Part shown: one piece after another, positions 8,849-19,000 of the stretch
Layout of the letters: each line of letters opens with the position of its first letter
How positions within the stretch are numbered: the first letter of the stretch is position 1
Assembly (NCBI RefSeq): GCF_030409505.1
Contig: NZ_JAUFPZ010000002.1
Span: forward strand, 806,001 to 870,000
Direction of reading: 5' to 3'
DNA: 64,000 nt
Source: Zunongwangia endophytica
Lineage (GTDB): Bacteria > Bacteroidota > Bacteroidia > Flavobacteriales > Flavobacteriaceae
Translations under genes and position numbers: made by a program
Notes under the pieces: generated by a model
Database searches by the model: none
What the model was told of the DNA's origin: nothing
The model's input: the letters and a program-made list of their open reading frames with translations, nothing else

Positions 8849-10123
8849 ATGAAAGACTTTCTTTCTCCAGATATATCACTTGAACAGCAATTTGAATTGT
8901 TGCGAGAACATTTGCTTTATGCGAAGCAAAATTCGCCATTTTATAAACGATTTTTAGATAAGAATAAAATTAATGTTTCAGGAATAGAAACTTATCGTGA
9001 TTTTCAACAAATTCCAATAACTTCAAAAGAGGACTTGCAAAGACATAATCTTGATTTTCTGGCAGTGGATTATTCAGAAATTATCGATCATGTAACCACC
9101 TCGGGAACTCTAGGGAATCCGGTTAATTTTATGCTGAATGAAGCAGATTTGCAGCGATTGGCTTACAACGAATATGAGTCTTTTAAAATTGCCGGAATAG
9201 TGAAAAATGACGTCGTGCAAATTACCACAACTTTAGATCGCCGATTTATGGCGGGGATGGCTTATTATTTAGGTTTACGCAAGCTGGGAGCAGGAATAAT
9301 TAGAACAGGAAGCGGTTTGCCGGGTCTACAATGGGATAGTATTGAGCGTTTTAAACCGAAATTTTTAGTAGCGGTACCGTCGTTTTTACTGAAGTTAATT
9401 GATTATGCAGAGAAAAACGGAATCGATTATAAAAACTCGTCTGTAAAAGGTGTTATTTGTATTGGCGAATCATTGCTGAATGAGCATTTAGAGGCATCAG
9501 CGCTACGAATTAAAATTCAGCGATTATGGGATGTAGAATTGTATTCAACATATGCTTCTACAGAAATGGCTACAGCTTTTACCGAATGTGAACTTCATAA
9601 AGGCAATCATATTTTGCCCAATCTTATCTATACTGAAATTTTAGATGAAGCCGGAAAACCGGTTAAGAATGGAGAAGTAGGAGAGTTGGTGGTTACTCCA
9701 TTACAAGTTGAAAGTATGCCACTAATACGATACGCTACGGGTGATATGCTTATGAATATTGGAGATGATTGTGCGTGCGGTAGAAAATCAAAAAGAATTG
9801 GGCCAGTAATTGGTCGAAAAAAGCAAATGCTGAAGATTAAAGGTACTTCACTTTATCCACAACATATTCAGGAGGGGATGAATGCTTTAGAAATTTCTGA
9901 TTATTTCATCGAGGCCAAAAAAGATATCTTCGGAAATGACCAGGTTTGTATAAAAGTTTCAGAAGAATTTTCAATGAAACCTACTGAAATTCAGGAATTA
10001 TTAAGGGAGAAACTTCAAATTAAACTTGAAATTCATCGAATATCAGCTTCAGAATTACTCCGGAAAAAATTTCCAAAAGAAAGTCGAAAGCCAATGATTT
10101 TTCACGACTTAAGATCGATTTAA
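8849..10123 (+). CDS. Phenylacetate-CoA ligase-like adenylating enzyme
   Basis: 424 aa, ANL superfamily, PaaK-like branch. The phosphate-binding loop is TTSGTLGNP (residues 83-91), the adenine-site region YSTYASTEM, the hinge region MPLIRYATGD, and a Cys pair CACGRKSKRIG is as in PaaK. The C-terminal AMP-binding subdomain contains KIKGTSLYPQHI. It probably activates an aromatic or fatty acid starter for the polyene/resorcinol pigment. It starts directly after the C45 stop (0 nt gap) and ends 4 nt inside the convergent gene at 10120. The reaction class is well supported; the substrate is inferred. Confidence 0.85.
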   Translation: MKDFLSPDISLEQQFELLREHLLYAKQNSPFYKRFLDKNKINVSGIETYRDFQQIPITSKEDLQRHNLDFLAVDYSEIIDHVTTSGTLGNPVNFMLNEADLQRLAYNEYESFKIAGIVKNDVVQITTTLDRRFMAGMAYYLGLRKLGAGIIRTGSGLPGLQWDSIERFKPKFLVAVPSFLLKLIDYAEKNGIDYKNSSVKGVICIGESLLNEHLEASALRIKIQRLWDVELYSTYASTEMATAFTECELHKGNHILPNLIYTEILDEAGKPVKNGEVGELVVTPLQVESMPLIRYATGDMLMNIGDDCACGRKSKRIGPVIGRKKQMLKIKGTSLYPQHIQEGMNALEISDYFIEAKKDIFGNDQVCIKVSEEFSMKPTEIQELLREKLQIKLEIHRISASELLRKKFPKESRKPMIFHDLRSI

Positions 10124-10728
10124 AACTGATAACCAAGTCCAACGTGTACTCCAAACTGACTTAAATTACGATCACGATTTTCATCCTTAAAATCGATAGT
10201 GCCAAATTGTTTAAAATATGGATTAGCAAATACAAAAAAGTCCCCAAAATTATACTGACCACCAAACCCTAAATGATAGCCAATGCCTTCTTGCGAGTTA
10301 ATGATGTTATCATTTAGCTGAAAGCTCAAAACAGGTCCGCCATTTACAAAAAAGTAGTTCCAAAAACTAAATTCTACTAAAATAGGAATGGATAATATTT
10401 CTATTTTTTCAAGTTGTGGAGCGGGTTGTGTGTCATTACCTTCGTCATGATAAGATGAAAGTAAATCATAGTATAGTCTTGAGCTAGTTTTCAAATCTGT
10501 TTTAGTGTAAGTAAGGCCTGGCACTATACTTAGCTTAGCAGAAATAGGAATTGTGTATTCCATCCCTAACTCGAAAAGATTTTCTACTTCGCTATTGGAA
10601 ACTCCATCTAAGTCCTTGCCTTCTAAAAGTTCGGCGTCAGCGAATCCATAAAAAATACGCAGTGAAGATTCTTGAGCGTAAGTAGAAACTGTAATTACAA
10701 AAAATAACAGCAATAATAATTGTTTCAT
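10120..10728 (-). CDS. Outer-membrane beta-barrel protein (porin-like)
   Basis: 202 aa with a clear signal peptide (residues 1-18, MKQLLLLLFFVITVSTYAQ). Alternating-hydrophobicity strands follow, and the final strand ends in aromatic Phe (FGVHVGLGYQF), the mark of an outer-membrane barrel. It resembles the OmpW/OmpX-like small-barrel families of Bacteroidota (outer membrane protein beta-barrel domain). Its 3' end overlaps the convergent ligase gene by 4 nt. Specific function unknown. Confidence 0.75.
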   Translation of the reverse strand: MKQLLLLLFFVITVSTYAQESSLRIFYGFADAELLEGKDLDGVSNSEVENLFELGMEYTIPISAKLSIVPGLTYTKTDLKTSSRLYYDLLSSYHDEGNDTQPAPQLEKIEILSIPILVEFSFWNYFFVNGGPVLSFQLNDNIINSQEGIGYHLGFGGQYNFGDFFVFANPYFKQFGTIDFKDENRDRNLSQFGVHVGLGYQF

Positions 10729-10778
10729 TTAAATGATTTTAAGTTAGATACATTCATTTTAAAAGTGTTGCGTTGCAA

Positions 10779-11954
10779 TTAAGACTTTTCACAAACCAAT
10801 ACGATCTTTTCTTCTTTTAGATTGGTGGTAAAGAACAAATAATCACTACCTCCATCTTTAATTTTATATTTTTTTCTAATACTCAATACATCAATCGGGA
10901 AATTACGAGTGCTAATATTGGCCTTTTTTCCCTTAAATTTTTTCTTTAATTCCTTCGATCCAAAAGCTAATACCTCAGTGATTTGAAATTTTCTTCCCGG
11001 AAAATCTATATTTTCTTCTGAAGTAAATAAATGAGAATGCTGATGAAGTTTTTTCACTTCAAAATAATTGGAAAGCTTACCAAATAACTGACTTTTCATT
11101 ATGGCAGCGTTCGGCTCGTAAAGGTAATTTTCAGGCAGACTGTATAGAGGTTGATCCTGTTCTTCAAAAATAGTTTCGAAGCTCTGATCTTCTTTTTTGC
11201 TGAAGTTTTTAGTAATAATTTTTACTGCTGAAGTACTATCTTTCTTTAAAATCCAAAGCAATTCTTTCACTTCATTTTCGACGGCCAAAATATGAATTTC
11301 AGCAACAAATTTTAATTCAGAAATGCCTAATTTGAGGTCGAGTAGTGGTGAAGTTTTTATAAGAATACGATTTGCTTTTTCGAAAAGTAAGGGTAGATGT
11401 TTTACGACATCTGGAGTACAATCTGAAAGGCGGAATACTTTGCCACCATGATCGTCTCTTCTGGCAGGATCTAGAAAAATCCAGTCAATTTTGGGTGTTT
11501 TTGATCTTAAAAATTCTAATCCGTCTCCAACATTTACTTCAATATTCGCCGCTTTTAGAGCAGTAAAATTCGCTTTCACTGTTTGGGCTAAATCTTCATT
11601 CATCTCATTATAAAAAAGCTTCTCCACCTTTTTAGAAAAGAAATAGCTATCGATACCAAAGCCACCGGTAAGATCTGCCAAAGACTTTCCAGAAATGAGC
11701 GAGGCTTTGTATTCCGCAGTAATTTGCGAAGAAGTTTGTTCTAAGTTTAATTTCGGTGGATATAAAATATGCTCATTTTCGAACCAAAGCGGAAGCTTTC
11801 TTTCGGCAGTTTTTCTACCGGCTATTTGAGTGGCAAGCTCCGCCGCAGTAATTTTCGGGAAAGGACTACCCTTTAAAACTAATGCAGAAATATCTGCTCT
11901 TAGATTTTCATTTACAAATTGTTGAACTTCGGGTTTTAAAAGTTCGATATTCAT
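10779..11954 (-). CDS. Class I SAM-dependent methyltransferase, THUMP-like
   Basis: 391 aa. SAM motif I is LADLTGGFGIDSYFF, the acidic motif II YNEMNEDLAQ, and motif IV IDWIFLDPARRD. The C-terminal part fits the THUMP-like domain found in Bacteroidota RNA methyltransferase homologues (RNISTRNFPIDVLSIRKKY). It is the last gene of an operon starting with tsaD and including rsmE and a TrmH-type enzyme, so an RNA substrate is likely. The target nucleoside is unknown. The gap to the upstream permease gene is 10 nt. Confidence 0.8.
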   Translation of the reverse strand: MNIELLKPEVQQFVNENLRADISALVLKGSPFPKITAAELATQIAGRKTAERKLPLWFENEHILYPPKLNLEQTSSQITAEYKASLISGKSLADLTGGFGIDSYFFSKKVEKLFYNEMNEDLAQTVKANFTALKAANIEVNVGDGLEFLRSKTPKIDWIFLDPARRDDHGGKVFRLSDCTPDVVKHLPLLFEKANRILIKTSPLLDLKLGISELKFVAEIHILAVENEVKELLWILKKDSTSAVKIITKNFSKKEDQSFETIFEEQDQPLYSLPENYLYEPNAAIMKSQLFGKLSNYFEVKKLHQHSHLFTSEENIDFPGRKFQITEVLAFGSKELKKKFKGKKANISTRNFPIDVLSIRKKYKIKDGGSDYLFFTTNLKEEKIVLVCEKS

Positions 11955-11964
11955 AATATTATAA

Positions 11965-13053
11965 TTATAAATCTCGGGTAAGTCTTTTTACGATCTTGTA
12001 ATCGCTCAAAGATTCTTTTGCAATCACTTTTATAGCGGTATAAACAGGAACTGCGACAACCATTCCTACAATCCCAAAAACCAAACCTGCGATAAGAATA
12101 ATCAAAAAGATTTCTAATGGATGAGATTTTACACTGGCTCCAAAAATCATAGGCTGAGAAATCAGGTTATCGATTACCTGACAAATAGCATATCCCAACA
12201 TTACATAAATTAATTTTGGAAGAATGATCGCCTGAAAATCTGCTCCTAAATTGCTTGAAATTACGAATAAAGCCATTAGTATTCCTGCAAAAACAGGCCC
12301 CAAATAAGGAACTAAATTTAAAAATGCACATATAAACGCAATCGCTACAGGATTGTTAATTTCAAAAAGCGTCAGCAAGATCATGTAAAGGATAAACAGA
12401 ACCGTGATCTGAAGCGTTAGTCCCACAAAATATCGAGAAAGTAGAATTTTAATTTTATTAAAAACACGTACGAATTTTTGCTCTTTTCCGCGATCTGCAA
12501 AAACAAGTATACTGTTTAGCATCAGTTTGCTATCCTTTAAAAGGAAAAAAGAAATAAATATTACTGAAAAAAGTGCCACGATCGTTGCACCTAAAATTCC
12601 AAAAACGTTATTTAAAAATTTAGGAATTAGACTTACATCCAGACTTCTAACAAACTGACTTTCTTTAAGGCTCTCTATGATATTGATCTCCTCAATCCCA
12701 AGATATGCGTTTATCTGAGCGTTTAGATCGTTTAGATCACTTTTAAAAGCTTCGATATCAATTCTTCCCAGATATTGACTTTGTTCTATAACTATAGGAA
12801 CAAAGACTAAAATAATCCCAACGAAAATCGCTAAAACCAAAAGTAAAACGATAATTACCGAAATCTGATTGGGGATCTTTAGACGCTGTCTTAGAAAAAT
12901 AACTACTGGCCGACCGATCAAAGAGATGATGGCAGCAACTACTATATAAACGATAACCGACTGGATTTCGTAAAGGAAAAATAATAAAATCATGATTCCC
13001 AGAGCGATACCAGCGGCTCTTAATATTCCGTACGAAAATTCTTTAGCATTCAC
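11965..13053 (-). CDS. AI-2E family transporter (PerM-like permease)
   Basis: 362 aa and very hydrophobic, with about eight membrane segments: two or three N-terminal (around 12-90), a soluble loop rich in acidic residues (about 95-140), and five C-terminal. Signature stretches are NLVPYLGPVFAGI and GIVGMVVAVPVYTAIKVI. Family members transport varied small molecules or act as Na+/H+ antiporters; the name AI-2E is historical and no autoinducer role is implied. It lies between the two methyltransferase genes with gaps of 10 and 24 nt. Confidence 0.88.
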   Translation of the reverse strand: MNAKEFSYGILRAAGIALGIMILLFFLYEIQSVIVYIVVAAIISLIGRPVVIFLRQRLKIPNQISVIIVLLLVLAIFVGIILVFVPIVIEQSQYLGRIDIEAFKSDLNDLNAQINAYLGIEEINIIESLKESQFVRSLDVSLIPKFLNNVFGILGATIVALFSVIFISFFLLKDSKLMLNSILVFADRGKEQKFVRVFNKIKILLSRYFVGLTLQITVLFILYMILLTLFEINNPVAIAFICAFLNLVPYLGPVFAGILMALFVISSNLGADFQAIILPKLIYVMLGYAICQVIDNLISQPMIFGASVKSHPLEIFLIILIAGLVFGIVGMVVAVPVYTAIKVIAKESLSDYKIVKRLTRDL

Positions 13054-13077
13054 AGGCTAAATATAGGATTTTCTAAT

Positions 13078-13602
13078 TTAAGGGATCAAGCTTTTTGTAA
13101 TTTCGTAAAGAGAAATTCCAACAGATTGTGCCACGTTCATACTACTATTGTTCCCAAACATGTTGATATGAACAACTTTGTCACAAAAACTAAGAATATT
13201 TTCAGAAATTCCAAAGTTTTCGTGACCTGCGATAAGAACAATTTTTTCTGAAGGCGTTATTTGTAATTCCTGAAGCGGAATGCTGTTTTCGGTAATTTCA
13301 AGAGCAATTATTTTATAGCCTTCCTCTTTTTTTTGCTGAATAATTTTTTCTGAATCTTCCTGAAACTGAAATTCGACATATTCATGCGTACTTCTTGAAG
13401 TTCTCTTCAGTCTATTGCTATTTAAATTTGGTTCAATTCCGCAGAAAATAATTTCTTCTACATGAAATGCATCACTCAACCTGAAGATGCTTCCAATATT
13501 TGCTTCTCCTGAAATTTGATCTAAAACAAGCGTCACAGGAAATTTCTTACTGCTGAATTTATTTTGGGAATGGTTGAGTTGTGAATCAGTTTTCAAAGGC
13601 AT
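13078..13602 (-). CDS. TrmH/SpoU-family RNA 2'-O-methyltransferase
   Basis: 174 aa, a compact SPOUT enzyme with all three knot motifs: NIGSIFRLSDAFHVEEIIFCG (motif 1, Asn and Arg catalytic), LIAGHENFGISENIL (motif 2) and MNVAQSVGISLYE (motif 3). It has no extra N-terminal substrate-binding domain, like minimal TrmL/TrmH homologues. It probably modifies tRNA or rRNA ribose. The start lies 17 nt inside the end of the upstream DUF4159 gene. Confidence 0.88.
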   Translation of the reverse strand: MPLKTDSQLNHSQNKFSSKKFPVTLVLDQISGEANIGSIFRLSDAFHVEEIIFCGIEPNLNSNRLKRTSRSTHEYVEFQFQEDSEKIIQQKKEEGYKIIALEITENSIPLQELQITPSEKIVLIAGHENFGISENILSFCDKVVHINMFGNNSSMNVAQSVGISLYEITKSLIP

Positions 13603-14233
13603 ATTTTACAATATTTGCACCCATTTTTAAAGCTTTTAAGCGAACTTCTTCGGGATCGTGATGTACTTCTTCATTTTCCCATCCATCACCTAAATCACTT
13701 TCAAACGTAAAAAGTAAAACAAGTCGATCATTATCAAAAATCCCGAATGCCTGTGGGCGTTTGCCATCATGCTCGTGGATTTTTGGTAACCCTTTAGGGA
13801 ATTCAAATTTCGAATGAAAAATAGGATGCGAAGATGGTAATTCTATTAATTCTTTTTCAGGAAAAATAGTTTTGAGAGCTACGGTTAAATATTGCTTCAT
13901 CCCGTAATTATCATCAATATGAAGGAAACCACCACCTAAAAGGTAATTTCTTAAATTTTCGGCTTCGTTTTCAGTAAAAACAACATTTCCGTGCCCCGTC
14001 ATGTGTACAAAAGGATACATAAATAGCTCTGGGCCAGAAGCGGTAATTGTTACGGGTTTAGCATCTAATTTTGTAGCAATATTTTGATTACAGAATTGGA
14101 TAAGATTGGGTAGTGCGGTAGGATTTGCATACCAATCGCCGCCGCCATTATATTTTAAAAGCGCTACTTTTTGAGCGTTTCCGAATTGAAGCCCAAAACT
14201 CAAACAAAATAAAAATAGCCACTTTTTGTTCAT
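13586..14233 (-). CDS. DUF4159 domain protein, secreted
   Basis: 215 aa with an N-terminal signal peptide (MNKKWLFLFCLSFGLQFGNAQ). The remainder is a DUF4159 domain, related to glutamine-amidotransferase-like folds; the signature YNGGGDWYANPTALPNL and the ending GDGWENEEVHHDPEEVR are typical. The family is found in Bacteroidota next to MoxR/von Willebrand genes or RNA methyltransferase genes; its function is unknown. It shares 1 nt with rsmE and overlaps the TrmH-type gene by 17 nt, so it is tightly coupled to both. Confidence 0.8.
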   Translation of the reverse strand: MNKKWLFLFCLSFGLQFGNAQKVALLKYNGGGDWYANPTALPNLIQFCNQNIATKLDAKPVTITASGPELFMYPFVHMTGHGNVVFTENEAENLRNYLLGGGFLHIDDNYGMKQYLTVALKTIFPEKELIELPSSHPIFHSKFEFPKGLPKIHEHDGKRPQAFGIFDNDRLVLLFTFESDLGDGWENEEVHHDPEEVRLKALKMGANIVKYAFEN

Positions 14234-14946
14234 TATACGGATTCGTTAATTAAGTTAATCGTGTGGCACGCCACAATCCCTGCAGTTTCTGTACGTAATC
14301 GGCTTGTGCCTAAACTTACCGGAGAAAAGTCATTTTCTAAAGCGATATCAATTTCTTCCGTAGAAAAATCACCTTCTGGTCCAATAAGGATAATCGTGTC
14401 GGTTTGGGCAGCTGCGGCATTTTGTAATAGAATTCTTGGTTTATTTTCTTCACAATGCGCAATGAATTTTTCAGCTTTAAACGATTGCTTTACAAATTCT
14501 GAAAATGCTACCGGTTCATTTAATTTAGGCATTCTAAAATGTAATGATTGCTTCATGGCACTTTGTAAAACACGTTCGTAACGATCTAATTTTACCACTT
14601 TACGTTCTGAATGCTCACAGAAAACGGGAGTAATTTCATCTACACCAATTTCAGTAGCTTTTTCTAAAAACCACTCGTAACGATCGTTCATTTTTGTAGG
14701 AGCAACGGCTAAATGCAACCAGTACTTTGGCCGGGCTTCTTTTTCAGTATCGATAATTTTTGCAACGCATTGTTTAATATCTGCATTGACGATTTGCGCC
14801 GTGAAGAGTAAACCTTTACCATTGGTTACTTTTAGCAAAGCACCTTCGGTTCGTCGCAATACTTTGATAATATGTTTGCTTTCTTCTCTACTAAATACTA
14901 CTTGTTGAGCAGATTCGTCGATATCGGGTTGAAAAAATAATTGCAT
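14233..14946 (-). CDS. rsmE: 16S rRNA (uracil-1498-N3)-methyltransferase
   Basis: 237 aa. RsmE methylates N3 of U1498 in helix 44 of 16S rRNA. The N-terminal PUA-like domain contains REESKHIIKVLRRTEG. The SPOUT domain contains EKATEIGVDEITPV, IGPEGDFSTEEID and the C-terminal knot SLGTSRLRTETAGI, all diagnostic. Length is standard (about 235-245 aa). It starts 2 nt after the tsaD stop and is co-transcribed. Confidence 0.95.
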   Translation of the reverse strand: MQLFFQPDIDESAQQVVFSREESKHIIKVLRRTEGALLKVTNGKGLLFTAQIVNADIKQCVAKIIDTEKEARPKYWLHLAVAPTKMNDRYEWFLEKATEIGVDEITPVFCEHSERKVVKLDRYERVLQSAMKQSLHFRMPKLNEPVAFSEFVKQSFKAEKFIAHCEENKPRILLQNAAAAQTDTIILIGPEGDFSTEEIDIALENDFSPVSLGTSRLRTETAGIVACHTINLINESV

Positions 14947-14948
14947 GC

Positions 14949-15986
14949 TTAAATTTTATATCTGGCCTGTGCGGTTGTCGAATAATCTGAAAATTCCTTT
15001 TTCAGAAATTTATAATGTCCTGCAATCGCAATCATGGCAGCATTATCTGTAGTATATTCAAATTTTGGAATAAAACACTTCCATTTATATCTTTTTTCAG
15101 CATCAAGTAACGCAGTTCTAATACCGCTATTCGCGGAAACTCCGCCACCAATAGCAACCTGATTTATTCCGGTTTCTTTCACCGCTTTTTTCAGTTTATC
15201 CATTAAAATCTCAACGATAGTATACTGAATTGATGCACAAATGTCCTTGAGGTTCTTTTCTATAAAATGGGGATCTTCTTTTAACTGCTTTTCAACAAAA
15301 TAAAGAACCGCAGTTTTAAATCCGCTAAAACTAAAATTTAGTCCGCTTACTTTCGGTTTAGGAAACTTAAAAGCTTTAGCGTTTCCTTCTTGGGCATATT
15401 TGTCGATTAGCGGTCCACCAGGATAGGGCAAACCTAAAATTTTTGCACTTTTATCGAAAGCTTCTCCAACAGCATCATCGATAGTTTCGCCAATAACTTC
15501 CATCGAAAAGTAATCGGTAACTTTCACAATTTGAGTATGCCCACCACTAATCGTCATGGCTAAAAAGGGAAATTCTGGTTTTCCAAATCCATCTTCTTCA
15601 ATAAAATGAGCTAATATATGCGCCTGCATATGATTAACTTCTATTAATGGAATACCTAATCCCATTGATAGACTTTTTGCAAAAGAGGTGCCAACAAGTA
15701 AAGATCCCATAAGTCCCGGACCTCTTGTAAAAGCAATTGCAGATATATCTTTTTTACCGATATTTGCCTTGGCAATGGCTTGATGAATTACAGGAACAAT
15801 GTTTTGTTGGTGCGCTCTAGAGGCAAGCTCTGGAACTACACCACCATATTGTTGATGAACTTCTTGAGTAGCGACAATATTACTACGTATCTTGCCGTTG
15901 CAAAGTATAGAAGCAGCAGTGTCGTCACAAGAGGATTCTATTCCTAAAATATAGATATCTTGGGCCATATTTGGGTTGTTGGGCAT
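14949..15986 (-). CDS. tsaD: tRNA N6-adenosine threonylcarbamoyltransferase
   Basis: 345 aa. TsaD transfers threonylcarbamoyl to A37 of ANN-decoding tRNAs, with TsaB/TsaE. ASKHA signatures are present: GIESSCDDTAASI, the metal-binding pair in NHMQAHILAH, SGGHTQI, and GGVSANSGIR. The ATG at 15986 is used; a second in-frame ATG at 15968 (MAQDIYILG) would shorten it by six residues and is equally plausible. A good promoter lies just upstream at 16007-16034. It is the first gene of the (-) operon running to 10779. Confidence 0.95.
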   Translation of the reverse strand: MPNNPNMAQDIYILGIESSCDDTAASILCNGKIRSNIVATQEVHQQYGGVVPELASRAHQQNIVPVIHQAIAKANIGKKDISAIAFTRGPGLMGSLLVGTSFAKSLSMGLGIPLIEVNHMQAHILAHFIEEDGFGKPEFPFLAMTISGGHTQIVKVTDYFSMEVIGETIDDAVGEAFDKSAKILGLPYPGGPLIDKYAQEGNAKAFKFPKPKVSGLNFSFSGFKTAVLYFVEKQLKEDPHFIEKNLKDICASIQYTIVEILMDKLKKAVKETGINQVAIGGGVSANSGIRTALLDAEKRYKWKCFIPKFEYTTDNAAMIAIAGHYKFLKKEFSDYSTTAQARYKI

Positions 15987-16006
15987 AAATATTGATAATT
16001 AGAACG

Positions 16007-16034
16007 CAAAGTTAAAACATAAAAGCATATCAAA
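16007..16034 (-). promoter_or_regulatory. Putative promoter of the tsaD operon
   Basis: On the minus strand, TAACTTTG (plus 16007-16014) matches the -7 element TAnnTTTG, and TTTG (plus 16031-16034) matches the -33 element, with a 16 nt spacer, slightly short. The expected transcript start is near 16003, leaving a short leader before tsaD. The promoter overlaps the 5' end of the divergent tamB gene. Confidence 0.6.
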
Positions 16035-16061
16035 AAATTCTGGAAAATATTAACTAGAACA

Positions 16062-19000
16062 TTGGTTGGATTGCTTTTGCTGTTTATACTACTGCTTATA
16101 GTTTTTTCGATACCGGCGGTCCAAACTTCTTTGGCCGATAAACTTACCAAATCTTTAAAAGAAAACAATAACGTTAATATAGATATTGGCCGTGTGTCGC
16201 TAAGTTATTTTGGCGACGTTCAGGTTAACGACATTTTTATAGAAGATCATCATCAGGACACTTTAATATTTGCTCAAGAATTAAGAACCTCAATACTCGG
16301 TCTAGGAAATTTATTAAATAGTTCTCCAAAACTTGGAAAAACAACCGTACAAGATTTCACGATGCGAATGCGCCGATATGAAGGGGAAGATTTGGATAAT
16401 ATGGGTGTTTTTATAAGTAAATTGAATTCTGAAACCTCTTCTGAAAGCAAACCTTTTAAATTAAACGTATCGAATCTTCAGGTGCTGGATAGTCGCTACA
16501 GTTTTATTGATGAAAATAATAAGTATCCTGAAATTATCAAATTTGATGAATTGAGCATCAATGCTGATAATTTTGGAGTAGATGGTGCTGAAATTACTGC
16601 TGATATTAAGTTAATAAGAGCGCATGATAAGCGTGGAATGCAAATAAAACGCCTAAGCACTAATTTTCTCTATAATCCTACTGAAATGAAGCTGAGTGAG
16701 CTGGAAATAATCACGGCAAATTCAGAAATTTATGCAGATTTAGATTTTAAGTACCAGGAAGGTGATTTTGGTGATTTTTTCAATAAAGTAAAACTTAATG
16801 CAGATTTTCACGAATCTGAGATTTCTTCAGATGATCTTCAGGTGTTCTATGATGCGTTTGGAGATGATGAGATTTTAAATCTTAGCGTAAATTTAAGTGG
16901 AACTTTGAATGATCTTCAGATGAACGACGTGCAACTATTTGGTTTGGATCGAAGTGCAATTTATGGAGATCTAAACATGAAAGGCGCTTTTACAGGTGAA
17001 GCTGAAGATTTTGAATTAATTGGAGATCTTAGAAATTTTTCTTCTAATTATTATGATTTAGTCAACTTTTTACCCGGAGTATTAAGTGGTAAACTTCCGC
17101 AGCAACTTAGCACTTTTGGGAGTGTAAGAGTTGCCGGTAACGCAAAAATCACCAGTACATCCGTAGATTTAGATATCAATTTAAATTCTCAATTAGGATC
17201 GGCTATTGCAAAAATTAATTTTGATAATCTAAATAGTGATAATGCTGGTTATGCCGGGAACTTAACAGTGAAAGACTTCAACATCGGTAGGTTAATCGAA
17301 AACAAAGAAGTAGGAAAAACATCCTTCAATTTGGATATCGACGGAACTGGATTTACTGCTGATAATTTAAATACGAAGCTAAAAGGGCAAATCTCGAAAT
17401 TAGGATTTAAAGGATATAATTATTCGAATATTCGCGTGATCGGAAATATGCGCGCACCAGTTTTCAATGGAAATTTGGCGATTAATGATCCTAATCTACG
17501 AATGGAGTTTAATGGTCTTGCAGATTTGTCTTCAGATATTAATAATTACGATTTTGAAGCCTCTGTTGGTTATGCAGATCTTTTTAAAATGAATCTTATT
17601 ACTCGTGATACGATTTCTATTTTTAAAGGTGATGTTATTATGAATATGGCAGGAACAAACATCGACGATGCTGTTGGAGAAATTTTATTGCTGAATACAT
17701 CTTACGAAAATCAAATGGATTTATACAGATTCGATGATTTTAGTATCAAATCTAGTTTTAATGCTGATATAAGAACAATTGCCATCAATAGTCCAGATGT
17801 GCTTAGCGGCGAAATGGAAGGACGTTTTAGATTATCTGAGTTACAAGCTTTATTTCAGAATTCTATAGGCTCGATTTATACCAATTACGAGCCGAATGTG
17901 ATTACCAATAATCAGTTTATGGAATTCGATTTTGATATCTATAATAAGATTGTTGAAGTTTTTTACCCAGATTTGACATTATCGCCTAATACCTTTTTAC
18001 GTGGTAGAGTAGAATCTGATGAATCTGAATTTACACTGAATTTTAGATCGCCAAAAATAGATCTTTTCGACAATATGTTTCAGGGAGTGAATCTTCAGGT
18101 AGATAACACCAACCCAATTTATAACACGTATTTTGAAGCCGATAGTGTAGCTACGGCGAGCTATAACTTTTCAGAATTTAGTTTTATCAACGTAACCCAA
18201 CGAGATACTTTATTTATACGATCTGAGTTTAAAGGAGGGAAGAGCGACGAAGATGTCTTCAACCTCAATTTGTATCACACCATAAATAAAGAAAATCAAT
18301 CTGTAGTAGGGATTCAACGAAGTGATCTAACTTTTAAACAGAATACGTGGTATATAAATCAAAATCGAAATAAGAAAAACAAGATTGTTTTCGAAAATAG
18401 CTTCAAAGACATCACGATTGATTCTTTGGTGATGAATCACGGAAATGAAGAAATCCGTTTAAGTGGTGTGCTTAGAGATTCAACTTATAAAGATTTGCAG
18501 ATGAATTTTGATAATGTTGATCTGCATAAAATCACTCCAGAAATTGATAGTTTGGGGATTGGGGGGATTCTAAACGGTAAATTAGATGTGATTCAGGAAA
18601 AAGGAGCGTATTATCCCAATACGTCGATGATGATCGATTCATTAAAAATAAACGAAATTCTGCTTGGGAATATGAGTTTAGATGTTTCGGGGAATGAAAA
18701 TTTAACAAGCTACAATATTAACGCTCAACTACGCAAAGAAGGTATCGAATCGCTTTCAGCTAACGGAGCTATAAATGTTGAAGGTTCACAACCCACCATC
18801 GATTTAGAAGTGGCGCTTCAGAAATTGAATATGGCTGCTTTTAGTCCTTTAGGAGGTGATGTAATAGCTAATATTCGTGGTTTAGCGTCGGGAACGGCAA
18901 CGGTAACTGGTAATTATAAAAATCCAGATTTTGGCGGAAGTCTATTTTTAGATAAAGCAGGTCTAAAAGTTCCGTATTTGAATGTTGATATTGATTTTCT

